DNA of 64,000 bases from Alnus glutinosa. Taxonomy: Eukaryota > Streptophyta > Magnoliopsida > Fagales > Betulaceae. The notes under the pieces are model-generated. The model was not told the origin of the DNA, made no database searches, and saw only the letters and a program-made list of their open reading frames with translations. Positions 25,834 through 36,841 of this stretch are shown here, in pieces (the first letter of the stretch is position 1; each line of letters opens with the position of its first letter). The stretch covers positions 34,760,620 to 34,824,619 of the forward strand of contig NC_084887.1 in NCBI RefSeq assembly GCF_958979055.1. Direction: 5' to 3'. The translations under genes were made by a program, and so were the position numbers.

Positions 25834-26653
25834 GAAGAAGAAGAAGAAGAAAAGAAAAAAAGAGACCGCCTCAGAAAAGTTAAATTAATATACGTAAATA
25901 ATCTTAAAGTATACGAAAGTTATATATTTTAAGAATCTAGGGAGGGAAGAGGGTGGGAGGGTTTCAAAGCTTGAAGACACTTGTGGCAAATGTATGGAAT
26001 GATGATGTAGAATATACAAGTATGGAAAAATAGAAGTGTTTGTAGCTAACACTAAATCAAGTGCTAGAAGTCTTTAATTTGACCTAATTAGTAAGGGATC
26101 TATTATTAGTACCAATTTCTAATACTATCTATCTTGTCTAGGGCATCTTACATCAAAGAGTGATGTCTACAGCTTTGGAGTGGTTTTGCTTGAAATGTTG
26201 ACCGGCCGAAGATCCATGGACAAAAACCAACCAAATGGGGAGCATAACTTGGTCGAATGGGCACGGCCACATCTTGCAGAGAGGCGAAGGTTCTATCGAC
26301 TTCTAGATCCTCGGCTTGAAGGTCGTTTCTCAATCAAAGGCGCTCAGAAAGCACTTCAGTTAGCTGCCCACTGCCTTAGCCGCGACCCTAAAGCCAGACC
26401 TCTGATGAGTGAAGTCGTTGAAGCACTAAAGCCTCTGCCCAACCTCAAGGACATGGCTTGTTCTTCATCCTACTTTCAGGCTATGCAATCTGAGCGTATG
26501 GGGTCATACCCAAATGCTAGAAATGGCATTAGAATTCAGACGGGTTTATCAAGGAATAGACAACCAACCAGGAGCCTCTCCATACCAAATGCTCTGCATG
26601 CTTCTCCGTATCACCATAACCATCTTTACCGGTCTCCCAAACCTAGTGTTTGA
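20153..26653 (+). CDS. PBL34: receptor-like cytoplasmic kinase, RLCK VII, PBL34/35/36 type
   Basis: Six coding exons join in frame: 20153-20336, 22388-22725, 22851-22986, 23844-23980, 24096-24219, 26142-26653, giving 476 aa. All introns are GT-AG. The N-terminus MGLGPDAIG has Gly2 for possible myristoylation, then a basic patch and the [12 protein letters not shown] motif shared by PBL34-36. The kinase domain shows [11 protein letters not shown], the [10 protein letters not shown] lysine, [12 protein letters not shown] (YRD in place of HRD, normal in this subfamily), [20 protein letters not shown] with the activation-loop threonines, and [14 protein letters not shown]. All catalytic residues are present. 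Arabidopsis PBL34-36 relay signals from surface pattern-recognition receptors such as LORE, so a membrane-proximal immune role is likely by homology. Intron 1 (2.05 kb) and intron 5 (1.92 kb) are inflated by repeats. The gene symbol is by similarity; the exact ortholog among PBL34-36 is not resolved. Confidence 0.93.
20779..20801. repeat. C23 homopolymer in kinase intron 1
   Basis: Twenty-three consecutive C on the plus strand within intron 1. Long C/G homopolymers are rare in plant DNA. The true length may differ because such tracts are error-prone in sequencing. Confidence 0.8.
21086..21366. mobile_element. MITE-like element in kinase intron 1
   Basis: The left end begins near AGTCCGTTTTGTAGGCC and the right end reads CCACTAAACCAAACGGACCCTAA, so the GTCCGTTT word is inverted at the two ends. 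The interior is rich in GTTTTNAAA and AAATCG words like the MITE at 61603-61923. The target duplication was not resolved. Confidence 0.45.
24596..25870. repeat. repeat-rich part of kinase intron 5
   Basis: Contains a TA microsatellite (24608-24631) and an inverted-repeat segment (25258-25310: CTCTCCATTTCAA ... TTGAAATGGAGAG) matching the element at the window start. A CA/A/AGA tract follows at about 25796-25860. A 94-codon ORF at 25300-25584 has no recognisable motif and is not called a gene. Confidence 0.5.
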
Positions 26654-27160
26654 AAACCGTTCCATTGAGCACTGTGTTATCTCTTTGATACCCATTTTGT
26701 ATCCGTTTCCTATATATGTCATCATTTAAGAGATGTAGTAATCTTGGCAATCAAAAGAAATTTGTGGCGGGTTTGATAGGTGACAGTTTGGCTTTGTCAT
26801 CACTTTTGGATTTAATCAGAGGAGTACTTCCCAGCCTTGGGCTTTTTTATTGTCTACTTATTCTTGCAGACAAGCACGAACGATTTTTCTTAGCCAAAGG
26901 CAGAGAGAAAGGTACACACACAGCAACCACAGTACCTTTTCACTGCTTGTTGAATGTGAATTTGTTGCACCTTCAATCTTCGGGACTGGTGGTGGATAAT
27001 TCTCTTTCTTAATCGCCCTTTTTAAGGTGTCGATTTATTACTTAAACCTGCATACATTCTAGTGCGGTCGGTTCTCCATGTGAAGCTATTAGTGCAAAAT
27101 GCATGGCTCAGATTCTGAGAAGAAATGAAAAGATGATAATTTCATTATGATTTAGTTATA
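26654..27160 (+). other. 3' UTR and downstream flank of the kinase gene
   Basis: No gene. The 3' UTR of the plus-strand kinase must lie here. From about 27160 the sequence becomes similar to the 3' flank of the minus-strand RLK copies (ATACACAA..TTCATACAAGTTCATCAAACA at about 27168), so the two genes converge. Confidence 0.5.
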
Positions 27161-27697
27161 ATTCTCATACACAAGATTTTTTATTCATACAAGTTCATCA
27201 AACAATATGATACTCAATCTAACAAAAAGCACTTCATAATTGAGTTTCATCCCTTGATCCAACCATATACATTTCATGGTTCCTTAGCTTTTAACCGACT
27301 GCCTAATTATTGACTTAAACAGACTTAACCGTCCGCCTATTAACCGACTTAACAGACCGCCTATTAACCACTTAAGTGCTTAACTGACTTAACCTGCTTA
27401 ACTAACTTAACCAACCGCCTATTAACTGACTTAACCGAAATAATTCACCGACCGCTTATTTATTGACTTAATCGACTTAATCGATTGCCTATTAACCACT
27501 TAACTGACTTAACCGAAATAATTTACCGACTGCATTCCGACAAAAGTCAGTTAATCAACCGAATTAATTGACTTAACCGCCAACCAAAACGATACCCACC
27601 CCTATTCCCAATAATATTTCCAGTGCCACAACTCTAAAGTAATAAACATCGATTTTTTCATTAACTTTTATGATATAAGCCACTTTGCATATAAATG

Positions 27698-27730
<33 letters not shown>

Positions 27731-29370
27731 AACAACAATTGTAAAAATCTTTCTTTCCCTTTTCACATTTTTATATTTTTCAATGCAAACGCAAAGTTGG
27801 TCAAAACTTGCCATTGCATAAAAATTCTCTAGTTGAAGTAGTTGTTTGCGACCATGCATGAATCTATTCAAATAGTAAATGACAAGATAACCCTACTAGC
27901 ACGATTTTGGGAAAGACCTTTGTTCCAGAGGGCTAGTAGCTTGGTTCTATGTTTTAGAATAATAGACATACTACCTGAGGCGATGTGACTGTAAGTCCCT
28001 GCAAGGCTGCAACTAATGTTTGATTGAAGGAATCTAGATCAATAAGTTTAGTTGTGCTGAAGTCAGAGAAAAAAACCTCTAGTTTATTGGTCAATAGAAT
28101 ATTGTTGCTTATTATATCTCAATGAATAATTGCTGGAATGCATTCATGATGCATGTAAGATAAAGCGTGGGTGATACCTTTGATGATGTTCACCCTATTG
28201 CTCCAATCCAATTCCATAGCTTTTATATCGTTGTTTAGGACACATAATAGGCTTCCCCTCTTCATGTATTGGTAAACCAAAAACATTCATCACTTATGTA
28301 AATAGAACCCATAAAGTTTTATAATGTTTCGATGACGGATCTCTGTTAACACTTTTACATCATTCTTGAAACTTATATCAAGAGTTGGGTTTTCAGCCTC
28401 CAACCGATGAAGTTTCTTTAAGGCAGCCACTTTGCCATTAGGTAATTCCGCTTTATAAACACTACCATAACCACCGGTTCCTAAACAATATTTTATATCA
28501 AAGTCCTTGGTTGCTTCAATGATGTCTTTATATACAATATATCCATCATAATTTCATATCGAGAACAAGGTCTCATTCTTGGTTTCTCTTGACTCAAATT
28601 GGATTTTCTTCACCATGCGTCGAGACAAGAGAAAGCTCCCAAGAATTAAGAATCCAAGGGAAATGGTGATGGGAACAAAAATATTTACTTTGGTCACCAT
28701 TGATTTGTTATTGGCCGGAAGGCAAGGAGGGAAATACAAAGCACCGCATAAATCCTCGTTGCCAATTAATGTGTTGTATGTATGATAATGATCATAGCCC
28801 TATGGAATTGGACCTCTCAAAGAATTGTATGATAAGTTGACATTTATAACAAAAAAGTAAGGTACAGTAAATATTGCCCGGAAGATTAATGTAGCTGAGA
28901 TCCAAGAATGATAAGGTCATAACCCCAAGTTCAACAGGCATTAATTTCTTTACTAATAAAGTTAGGGCTAAGGTTAAGATTTCTTCATGTTGCCTATTTC
29001 TGCTTTTCTAGTGGGATGGAACCATCGATTTGATTCGAACGAAGATACAAATATTCCAAATTAGGAAAAAGCCAAAGAGATAAAGGAACTGGTCCAGTGA
29101 TTTGATTATAAGAAATGTCAAACCACTCTAATTGGGAGGGTGCCATGTTTGCAAGAAGCGCATGATTGATGAGTGCAATGGCAAAAGGGTTGATTGTTGT
29201 GCTCATGAATTGACAACACTTTAATAAGAAAGAAGATAAAGAGGGGGCAGACTTGTGGACTGGGAGTGAATTATTTTGTGTTGACGTTGAATGAATGTCC
29301 TCCAACGCAATAAGTCTCACGAAATTGCATTGAAATTGTCCCGCAGGATTGTTGAAACTTGAAATGGTCA
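27161..29370 (-). pseudogene. LRR receptor kinase pseudogene, copy A (MIK2-like)
   Basis: Colinear with the intact RLK at 46684-49833 but heavily damaged. From the 5' side: the promoter-like segment (about 29160-29300) is joined directly to an LRR fragment (28994-29160), so the signal peptide and most LRRs are deleted. About 28800-28980 is a stop-ridden LRR end. A membrane-segment region with the IFVPITISLGFLILGSF motif lies at 28554-28739. The kinase part (27930-28553) has substitutions and stops. Only about 75 bp of the start of exon 2 (about 27605-27685) and the last 120 bp remain. The middle of exon 2 is replaced by a repeat element (27290-27604). Not expected to make a receptor. Confidence 0.85.
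27290..27604. mobile_element. TTAACCGACC-rich element inside RLK copy A
   Basis: About 315 bp made of degenerate repeats of TTAACCGACTTAACCGACCGCCTA. The right end reads GATACCCACCCCTA, which on the minus strand gives TAGGGGTGGGTATC, a terminus commonly seen on plant hAT-like small elements. It lies where about 260 bp of RLK exon 2 are missing relative to the copy at 46.7-47.0 kb. No clear inverted repeat is seen on the left side, so the element is probably truncated there. Confidence 0.5.
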
Positions 29371-29608
29371 TTATCTATTTCAACACTTTGAGATAGGCAC
29401 AGTCAAAAAATAGCTTGGGGTACAAAGACAAGCTTACACGCTGACGTGAATGAGACAGTGCCACAGCGACTCTCAAATCTGGTTTTGGTGGAGCAGCTAC
29501 GGTATTTCATGCGGAATTTATCTTATTATATCTGTGAGAGATGCAGTGTGTATATATATAAGCAATCTCTCTTTGCATCACAGCCAGAGCATATGCCATC
29601 TTGCTCAT

Positions 29609-30168
29609 TCAATTCTCGACAATGAATTCTTGAATTTCTATTCCTGTATGACGTGCCCCTCCCTGTACTCTCAGCATAACTTCATCTCCAACTTTGAGTG
29701 AGGTCACGGGAATTGCTGTTTTTTGTAGCCCGGCCCCTGTAGAAGATGGGGATCAAGGTTCAACCCTATCATACGAGGAAAAAAATAATAAACTAAAAAA
29801 TTTGACAATACTATAAACCAGTTGTCAAAAAAAAAACCTTGGCAGGCGCAAACAAGGGCAACAGTTTCTGCATTTTGTAGAAGGATGCTGTAAAGAGTTT
29901 GGTCATCTGAATCTCTCTGCAAGAGCAGAATATAATGTAAAGCTACATAGATTGTAAAAGAGTATTAGCAATTAGCTCTATTATAGTGGAAACAAATTCT
30001 ATGAGATATGAAAGATAAGCTAGATGACAACGCAATATCCAACCAAGAACTTTTTTCTCCAGACAAGGTTATCCAATAGCATTTGCAGGGCATAAGCAAC
30101 ATAAATCTAGAATATGGGGGAAAAGCAAGGTTAGGCGATATTCAAACATATGAAAGATACAGTGTGTT

Positions 30169-30203
<35 letters not shown>

Positions 30204-33200
30204 TGGGAGGGGGTTGGCAGTAGTGTTTTTTATCCTCGATTTTTTAGTCACTGAGATTCTGAGAAACCAAGGAACTTAAGCTGATGACGTGTTATGAAAC
30301 AATTGCTCTCAGTCCAATTTAAGACAAACCTTTGCCTCAACAAGAATTAGTGGTCTAGTCTCTATCTTCACTCGCCCAACAATTGCAGTTCGTTGTTGGC
30401 CTTTTTGATCAACCACTATGACCTCTTTGCCCGCTTTTAACTCAGAAAGGTAGCAAGTCTTTCCTCCTGGAATGGCAACATAGGCATGTACTGGTCCCTG
30501 TACAGTTCCAAAGTATACTTGTAAGTAAGTCTGCATAATAATGACATTAAACTGTCACCCACGAAATGGCTCTGACAACTTTCAACTACTATTGTGACTT
30601 GAATACTTATTTGTTTCCTGAATAATTTCCTTTGCTTCTCCAAATGGTAGGAAAAATGTCATTTTTCCAGGAAAAAAGGCGGCTGTTCACGGTTGTGTGC
30701 CTTATTCACCATAAAAAGATAATAATAATAAAAAAAAATTACAGAAAATGAGGCATAATGATAGACGCATTTCAGCCAATAAAATGATATAATGATCTCG
30801 TAATGCTTAATAATATTTAGAATATCTGATACTAGTAATCACATGAGAAAAACAAGATTTCATCACTTCCACAGAGTATGAAGACAACTTCAAAATTTAC
30901 AAAAGGTTCATCACTAACTACAACTGATGAATTTCACATGATCCTAAAACATTAAGAACCAAGTAGACTCATATTAAATGGTATGAGAAGTAATATAAAT
31001 AAAAATGATATACTTTTGCAATTTCTGTCTTTGAAACAGTTCCAATTTTGTACAACGACAGTAGAGCATGATAAGTTGAAGTAATCAAATGAAGCTTTCT
31101 AAGTTAAAGGTACTAAACTGGGTCACCATTAACTTGTGTATTGATATGCCAAACCATTGGGTTTAGAGTACTGACCAAGATCTACTATGAAAAAAATTCA
31201 TCGAAATATCATCTCTAAGACTCTAACTAATTCAAAGCCAAAACTTACCGCATTAACTCGAAAAGGCCTGCTTGCAATATAATTTGACTCCAAGCATTCT
31301 GAGTGCACAAGGAATAATCCCCTGGCAAAAGATCCAACCTAAGGAGAACATAGATCATAAGAATGATAAGATTCCAATCAATTTGCTCAATAGTCAAATT
31401 CGCACAACGGTCCAAACAACACCTAGTGGGGGGTGAATAGATGTTTTCCGATAATTACAACAAACAAAATATGGCAACCACACACAATATCACTAAAATT
31501 AAATAAAGCAGTAAAGAGATCAAACACAACAATTTTGGTGCGAAGTGGAAGCTTTTTGAAGAACTCTTCAAAAGTAAAACCACTCTAGGAGCGGCTAACC
31601 CCAGGAAACTTTTTTCACTATAGAAGATTTAAATTATAATAAGTTATATTTATAAAATCTTTGTAATAAACCTGAATTCTACCCAACAAACAACCTGTTT
31701 GTTTCCTATCTCACTAGCTCCAGAACTATGACCAATCTTTTATTAAGCTTCCTTTGCAATCCGGAACTCTGGTGACTGAAGATTTGGTGTAGTTTAATAG
31801 TCTATGAGAGGTTTGAGAATAAAGGCATAGGGATGCTAAGATTCTCTCCAAGAGCACTAAATAATGGCCTCAACGTCTTACTAAAATCATGAGATATGAT
31901 GCTTATATAGACCCTAGGAAAACAAAGCCTTAATGAGTAGGTTGGTTTGATAAAAACGTTGTCTTAGCCAGCAGCATTCAAATGGGAGTAATTGTCATTC
32001 GAACGTGATCAAGGGTTTCACAGCTTCTTGCATATGGCGTTCAAACGGTCTTAGAATGTCGTGAACAGAATGTTCTACCGGACTTATTGAGAATTGCGTT
32101 CAAATATTCTTTGAACGTGACTGTGAATGAACATTTCTATGAGGCATTTGGGACCTTGAGAACGACGCATTCTAAAACTTTGAATTTTGTCACTCTAAAG
32201 TTTTCGTTTGAACTAAGTACGAATGTCACCACGAATAATGACATTGGAACTTGATTTTTGAACTCCTTGATGATCTCATTCGAACGGCTTACGAACGCAA
32301 CCTACTATCTTGAAATTTTGAAGTTTGTAGAGTTGTCTCATTTGAACATTGTTCGAACGTCGTTGCGAAGGAGGTGTTCAGTCTCTCACTCTAAACCAAG
32401 TTTTCGAATCACCAACTAAAGACCGACTCAACCACTAAGCCAAGATTTACAAGCAACCCAATTTTGGCATTGAATATGGCAACATAAATCCTAACAAATA
32501 ATAAATCATACGAAGGGCAAATTATAGACGAGGAAATGGAAGCATACCAGAAGTCCTTCACTAGGTCTCAGCAGGCTACAGAGATCCACACAAACTCGAT
32601 CCCCCATTCCAATTACTTGAACTTGAGTTACAGTAGCTTTGGTCAAGCTCATGAGATTGCTCACTTCATTTCTTCTGTCAAAATAGTCCTGACAACTTTT
32701 CTATGATAAGAAGCCATGCTTTACTACTTAACAAGCCCTATCATAAAACAAATTACCTTGAGCTGAAAAACAGCTTCAGTATCTTCAACTTTTAATATAA
32801 CTCCACCCAGACCTTGCTCCAAGGCCTGCAAACACAGAAAATGAATATTGAAAGGAGGTCAGGATGCATCACCAAAAGAGCCAAATCGACAATTTAGATA
32901 ATCGAAGCAGCTCTTCCAACATATGAAGTTCACTTGCCGATCCTAATCTTAGAGAATCTAAATTATACCTCAAAGAAGACTTGTGCTTCAGAATGATTTT
33001 TTGAGATAGCAAAAACTGTTTTTTGACAGCCTTGGAATGCAGCAACAATATTCTCTGCAGGAATTACCTTTAGAAACACAAAATTAGGGACCAATTCAGA
33101 AGTGGCTTTATATTGACAATAGCAGGTACATCGATAGCTTAACTGGATTGTGCTGGAAACAAAAAGTGCAGCATAGACTATTTTAGTGCTCAAAACATCC

Positions 33201-34307
33201 ATGAATATGGTACATATAATGCAGATGATCGGGTGTGACTGTATAATGGAAAGTGTATGTCACGGCAATCATGTTCAATGATTAGAAGCCATGAATCGCA
33301 CAAAAAAGCAAGATTATCTCCGGATACAAAGACAGGCATGTAAAATGAAACCTAGGAAGTTTCCACCAAAGTCATTGTAATATAAGGATTCTGTTGATTA
33401 ATTCAAAAGCAAGTTTAGAGAAAATGTGATTCAGCATGCTGTCATCTTTAACGAGATCCAGAATTATTATATAAAACTTCACACAATACCGGATAGCTTC
33501 CAAGTAGCAAAGAATTTGCATCAATTTCCAATATTCAATGCTCTTACGAAAAAATTGAATTTATGGATATCCTCAGTTTTAGAGGAAGTTGATTTCTTTC
33601 TAGCTTTAGCTAAACAACAATGGATGGTTTATATGCAGTACTTGAAGGCTGATTCAAGAGAATAGAAACAAATTTCATGAGAATTATCCTAAGCAGTTAG
33701 CAACAGGTCTACCTGCCAATCTAGCAAATTGATTACAACATTCTCTGCCTGTCCATTTGCGGGTTGGAGCTGCTGTAACTCTTGCGGATTTGAAATCTCA
33801 AAAATTGTGGCAACCCTTCTATTCTCACCATCAAAAATGCCTCCCTCTTCAATATAGAGAGGACTTATTAAGGCGATTGCTGTAAACCCCATAACCAAAA
33901 TTAAAAACTAAGAAAGTCGGATAACATTGATAGAAAAATTAAGATGACTCATGCGTTGACAAAAATATAGTGAAAACCACCAAAATCATCACATGGGTCA
34001 CAACAATGTACCCAATTTTTTCTTGTACTTATTTTGATCTACGAAGCATAGAGCACACAATTATATAAAATTAAACCACAAGCTAATCGTAATGTAGATA
34101 TACAAAAGAACAAGAGGAGGTCCTAAGGAGCTTACAAGACCACTCATTGGCAAGTTGTCGATGCTGGGATGAGAAAACAAAGGTATTCCATCCTCTCTCC
34201 ACGGCGGCAGTCATGACCTCTTTGCTTTTTGTCCAAATCCACACACTCTTCGATTTCTGGTACGACCCAAAAGACGACGGCGTCAAAGAGGAATGAGAAG
34301 CACACAT
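29609..34307 (-). CDS. 3-dehydroquinate synthase II-like protein (archaeal-type DHQS homolog), intact copy
   Basis: Nine coding exons on the minus strand: 34136-34307, 33713-33879, 32969-33067, 32757-32825, 32548-32688, 31249-31338, 30330-30497, 29838-29916, 29609-29736. They join without a stop into 370 aa with GT-AG introns throughout. Landmarks in order: [20 protein letters not shown] (about 19-38), [118 protein letters not shown] and, near the end, [14 protein letters not shown]. This is the DHQS-II family (like Arabidopsis At3g28760), unrelated to the classic AroB enzyme. Archaeal members make 3-dehydroquinate from an amino-sugar precursor; the plant reaction is not established. The chosen ATG gives almost no N-terminal extension, so a plastid transit peptide is not obvious. 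Two broken copies lie at 38.5-42.5 and 55.0-61.5 kb. Confidence 0.9.
30171..30201. repeat. G31 homopolymer in DHQS-II intron 8
   Basis: Thirty-one consecutive G on the plus strand, followed by more G-runs (GTTTGGGAGGGGGTTGG). On the transcribed minus strand this is a C-run. It may be a real G-quadruplex-prone tract or partly a sequencing artefact. Confidence 0.8.
31400..32500. repeat. old repeat filling DHQS-II intron 6
   Basis: Intron 6 (31339-32547) is inflated by sequence with the word ACACCTAGTGGGGGGTGAATAG at its left and many TTCGAACG / CGTTCAAA words. It is also present in the copy at 56.0-57.2 kb, so the insertion predates the duplication. The GGGGGGTGAATAG word is frequent in plant LTR-type repeats; the class is otherwise unassigned. 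Confidence 0.5.
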
Positions 34308-34520
34308 TGCGACACAAGAATTGCGTTGCAACAGCAGGGTTGCCTTGTAATTGTTAGCAATCGGTGAATGAAAATTGACCCATGAATTTGATCTGAAAAA
34401 GTTCCATTTGTCTGCGGATATTATTCGATTTAAGAAACATTAATTCTGAACTAGAAAGGACGTGGAAAAATTGAGTAACTTGGAATGACATGAAATATAA
34501 GGTAGATGAAATTTACTTAC

Positions 34521-34760
34521 AGGGAACTTGAGCCAGTCAAGAAATGGTGGTGCCGAACATCGGAATAACCTGCATTGAGAGTAAAGCATGTGAACTGTGT
34601 GGGCATTCGGACCAAAGAAGCAGATAACAGCACAACCATCACACTTCTTCTTCTTCTTCTTCTTTTCGTTTTGATTTCTTGATGTACAGATTTGAATATG
34701 GATCGTTTTCTCAGGTGACGTCAGGTCAAGTTGGGTCTGGCATTCAGCACCACCAGAAGG
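34521..34760 (-). promoter_or_regulatory. leader exon and promoter region of the intact DHQS-II gene
   Basis: A donor site (CCCT|gtaagt, boundary at 34521) ends a non-coding leader segment whose sequence is preserved in all three copies (42226-42300 and 61350-61440). It contains a 12-codon reading frame MQVIPMFGTTIS that is closed by TGA here and TAA in the other two copies. The segment CTCTCAATGCAG before it could alternatively be an intron acceptor. CTT repeats lie upstream at 34648-34664. Confidence 0.45.
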
Positions 34761-36094
34761 TAAGGAGAAAACTCAGAAAAGGAAACTACAACATTTTGTC
34801 ATTTTAGTTAAAATTAAGGATAATTGCACCTTTGTCCTTAGAGTTAGCCAAAATTATTTTTTCTTTTATGTAATTCAAAAAATTTATATGAGGTCCTTGT
34901 AACAAATAACAATTACAAATAATACATTTTTCATCTAAAAGTTAATGGGCTAATTTGACAAACCATTTCCAACTCTCCATTTTTTTTCTTTTCACTTCTT
35001 TCAAGAAAATTGAATAAAAAATATTCTAATTTTTTTACACTTTTTATATCACATTAATCATATTTTATTACTATTCAAATAAAAAAAACTCACTACAAAA
35101 CAATTTTTTTTTACTTTTCTATAAAAATATTCTCAAATTTTATATCACATCAATCACTTTTTATTATATAACACACAAATATTCCACGACACAATTACTT
35201 ACTAAACTGGCTTAAATTTTGTTAATCAACCACGTCAGTTAATAAAAAGCAGACGTGTGTTTATTATGATAAAAAAATATATATATAATTTATTAATAAT
35301 ATAAATAAATAAAATAAAATAATTTGTGTTTTTTTAAAAGGCCACACCCAAAGGATTTTAGGGGTGACCTCAGGCCACCTCTGGGATCAAACTTCAGGTA
35401 TCTAATCAAACTCGTAGAGCTTCCTGGTTCTTCAACCTTGAACGATCAATGAGACATCAAAGCCAGCAAAACACACAAAATGCATTACTAGGTTCGAGCT
35501 TCCTGGTTCCCCAACCCCGCAGGCTCTCTCTCTCTCTCTCTCTCTCTCTCATGTTTTTCAAGTTTCTTTCTTTATTGGTTGTTGTTCTTGGGATTCTCAA
35601 TGGTCATACAGCGGTCAGCATCAACAAATCGAAGTTGGTCGTGTTCACTGTTCGGGGCTTGGATTTTGGCTTCCTGTATGATTTTTCTGGGCTTGGATTT
35701 TGTTCCGATTCCTGATATTAACTTCCTTGTAATTTGGTTTAAATTCTTTGAATTTAGCTCCATGGGACTTTGGGTATTTCTGATATTACTGTTTTTTAAC
35801 ATTTTTTTTTTTTTTTTAAATTTTATATTTTTTTTATTGTAATAGACACGTGTCGGCTTCATATTGGGTGTGGCGTGACTAACTAACTTAATCTGTTAAC
35901 CTAGTGGATGGAAAATTGGTCCAGGGAGTGATTTGTAATTATTGTTTACAACGAGGACCTCCCATGAACTTTTTGAACCACAGAGAGTGAAAAATAATAA
36001 CGGCCAACATCAAGGATCAACGATGCAATTATCCCTTAACATTAAAAATAATTATAACCGTAAATATAAGAAAGTGATTTTTAACATTATTCTT
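34761..36094. other. intergenic DNA after unit 1
   Basis: AT-rich and without a recognised gene. A CT microsatellite (about 35524-35550) precedes an 88-codon ORF (35449-35715) with a hydrophobic N-terminal half but no known motif. The flanks of this region (34900-35300 and 35890-36060) resemble each other loosely and suggest an old inserted element. Confidence 0.35.
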
Positions 36095-36500
36095 TTTTAG
36101 TTGAATAATGTTATATCATATTTGTATTTCATAACTATCTTATAAAGTTGATATGACAGTCTCAAAATTATTGATTTTTTAAAAAATAAAAAATAGAATG
36201 ACTAATTCAAAAGTTGATTGGAATTGCCAAATCAGCATTGTGTGATAATTGTAAGATAAAAATGCCGTGTATAGCATTGCTCTTCTCCGCTTAGTAATGT
36301 TTTATAACACATTTTAATCTCACAATTATTCACAATGCTGATGTGACAGACTCAATCAACTCTTAATTTTTATTTTTTTTTCATAAACAATAACTGATCC
36401 AAAGATTGGTTGAGTTTTCCGCATTAATATTGTGGGATAATTGTAAAATAACAATAAGGTTTCTAACATTACTCATTTCTACTTGAGTATTATTATATAC
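36095..36500. mobile_element. MITE pair of unit 1 (TAGTAATGTT family)
   Basis: Two adjacent copies of a family whose ends read 'gtAATGTTaTA' and 'TAGCATTaCTC' (first about 36095-36283, second about 36284-36500). Internal words such as 'cacaattattcacaatgctgatgtgac' and 'attgtgggataattgtaaaataa' recur at 42868-43280 and 61540-62300. The same double arrangement follows all three DHQS-II copies, so it marks the duplicated unit. Confidence 0.7.
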
Positions 36501-36529
36501 TACATCTTTCTCCATTTCTAAATTAATTG

Positions 36530-36836
36530 GAGATGGACAGGAAAGATGATAGTGAACTCCAATTAATGGCTGGAGACAGACCCCAAGTGAATCCAATTAA
36601 GACTGGAATCAAACCACAAGACAAAAGTCTATATCAATTCTTTTCTTCCTTCTCATTCACGACCAAATGGTCTTTAAATAGAAATACAAGTAGATAATAC
36701 CCAAGGTGATAATGCTTAAAGTTCAAATATTCAAATTCAAATAAGCTCTAATCCTAATTTAAATAATCTAATCCCAATAAGTTGGAATTCCATTCCAACT
36801 CAACTATTAAACCTATCTAATCCTTTATCCCTATCA
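36530..36836. mobile_element. truncated LTR (copy A) of a Gypsy-like element
   Basis: About 300 bp that is nearly identical, in inverted orientation, to the solo LTR at 38169-38522. It ends TCCCTATCA at 36836. Its other end is lost near 36530, where it fuses to the MITE pair. Confidence 0.65.
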
Positions 36837-36841
36837 ATAAT

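Noticed and set aside
27290..27604. CRISPR-like array
   Set aside because: Repeats are degenerate, contiguous and without unique spacers, and the context is a plant nuclear genome.
30069..30251. Pro-rich minus-strand ORF
   Set aside because: The proline run is just the translation of the G31 homopolymer within an intron.
35449..35715. ORF with a signal-peptide-like stretch beside a CT microsatellite
   Set aside because: The Ser-Leu run is microsatellite-encoded, and no mature-protein motif or conserved context follows.
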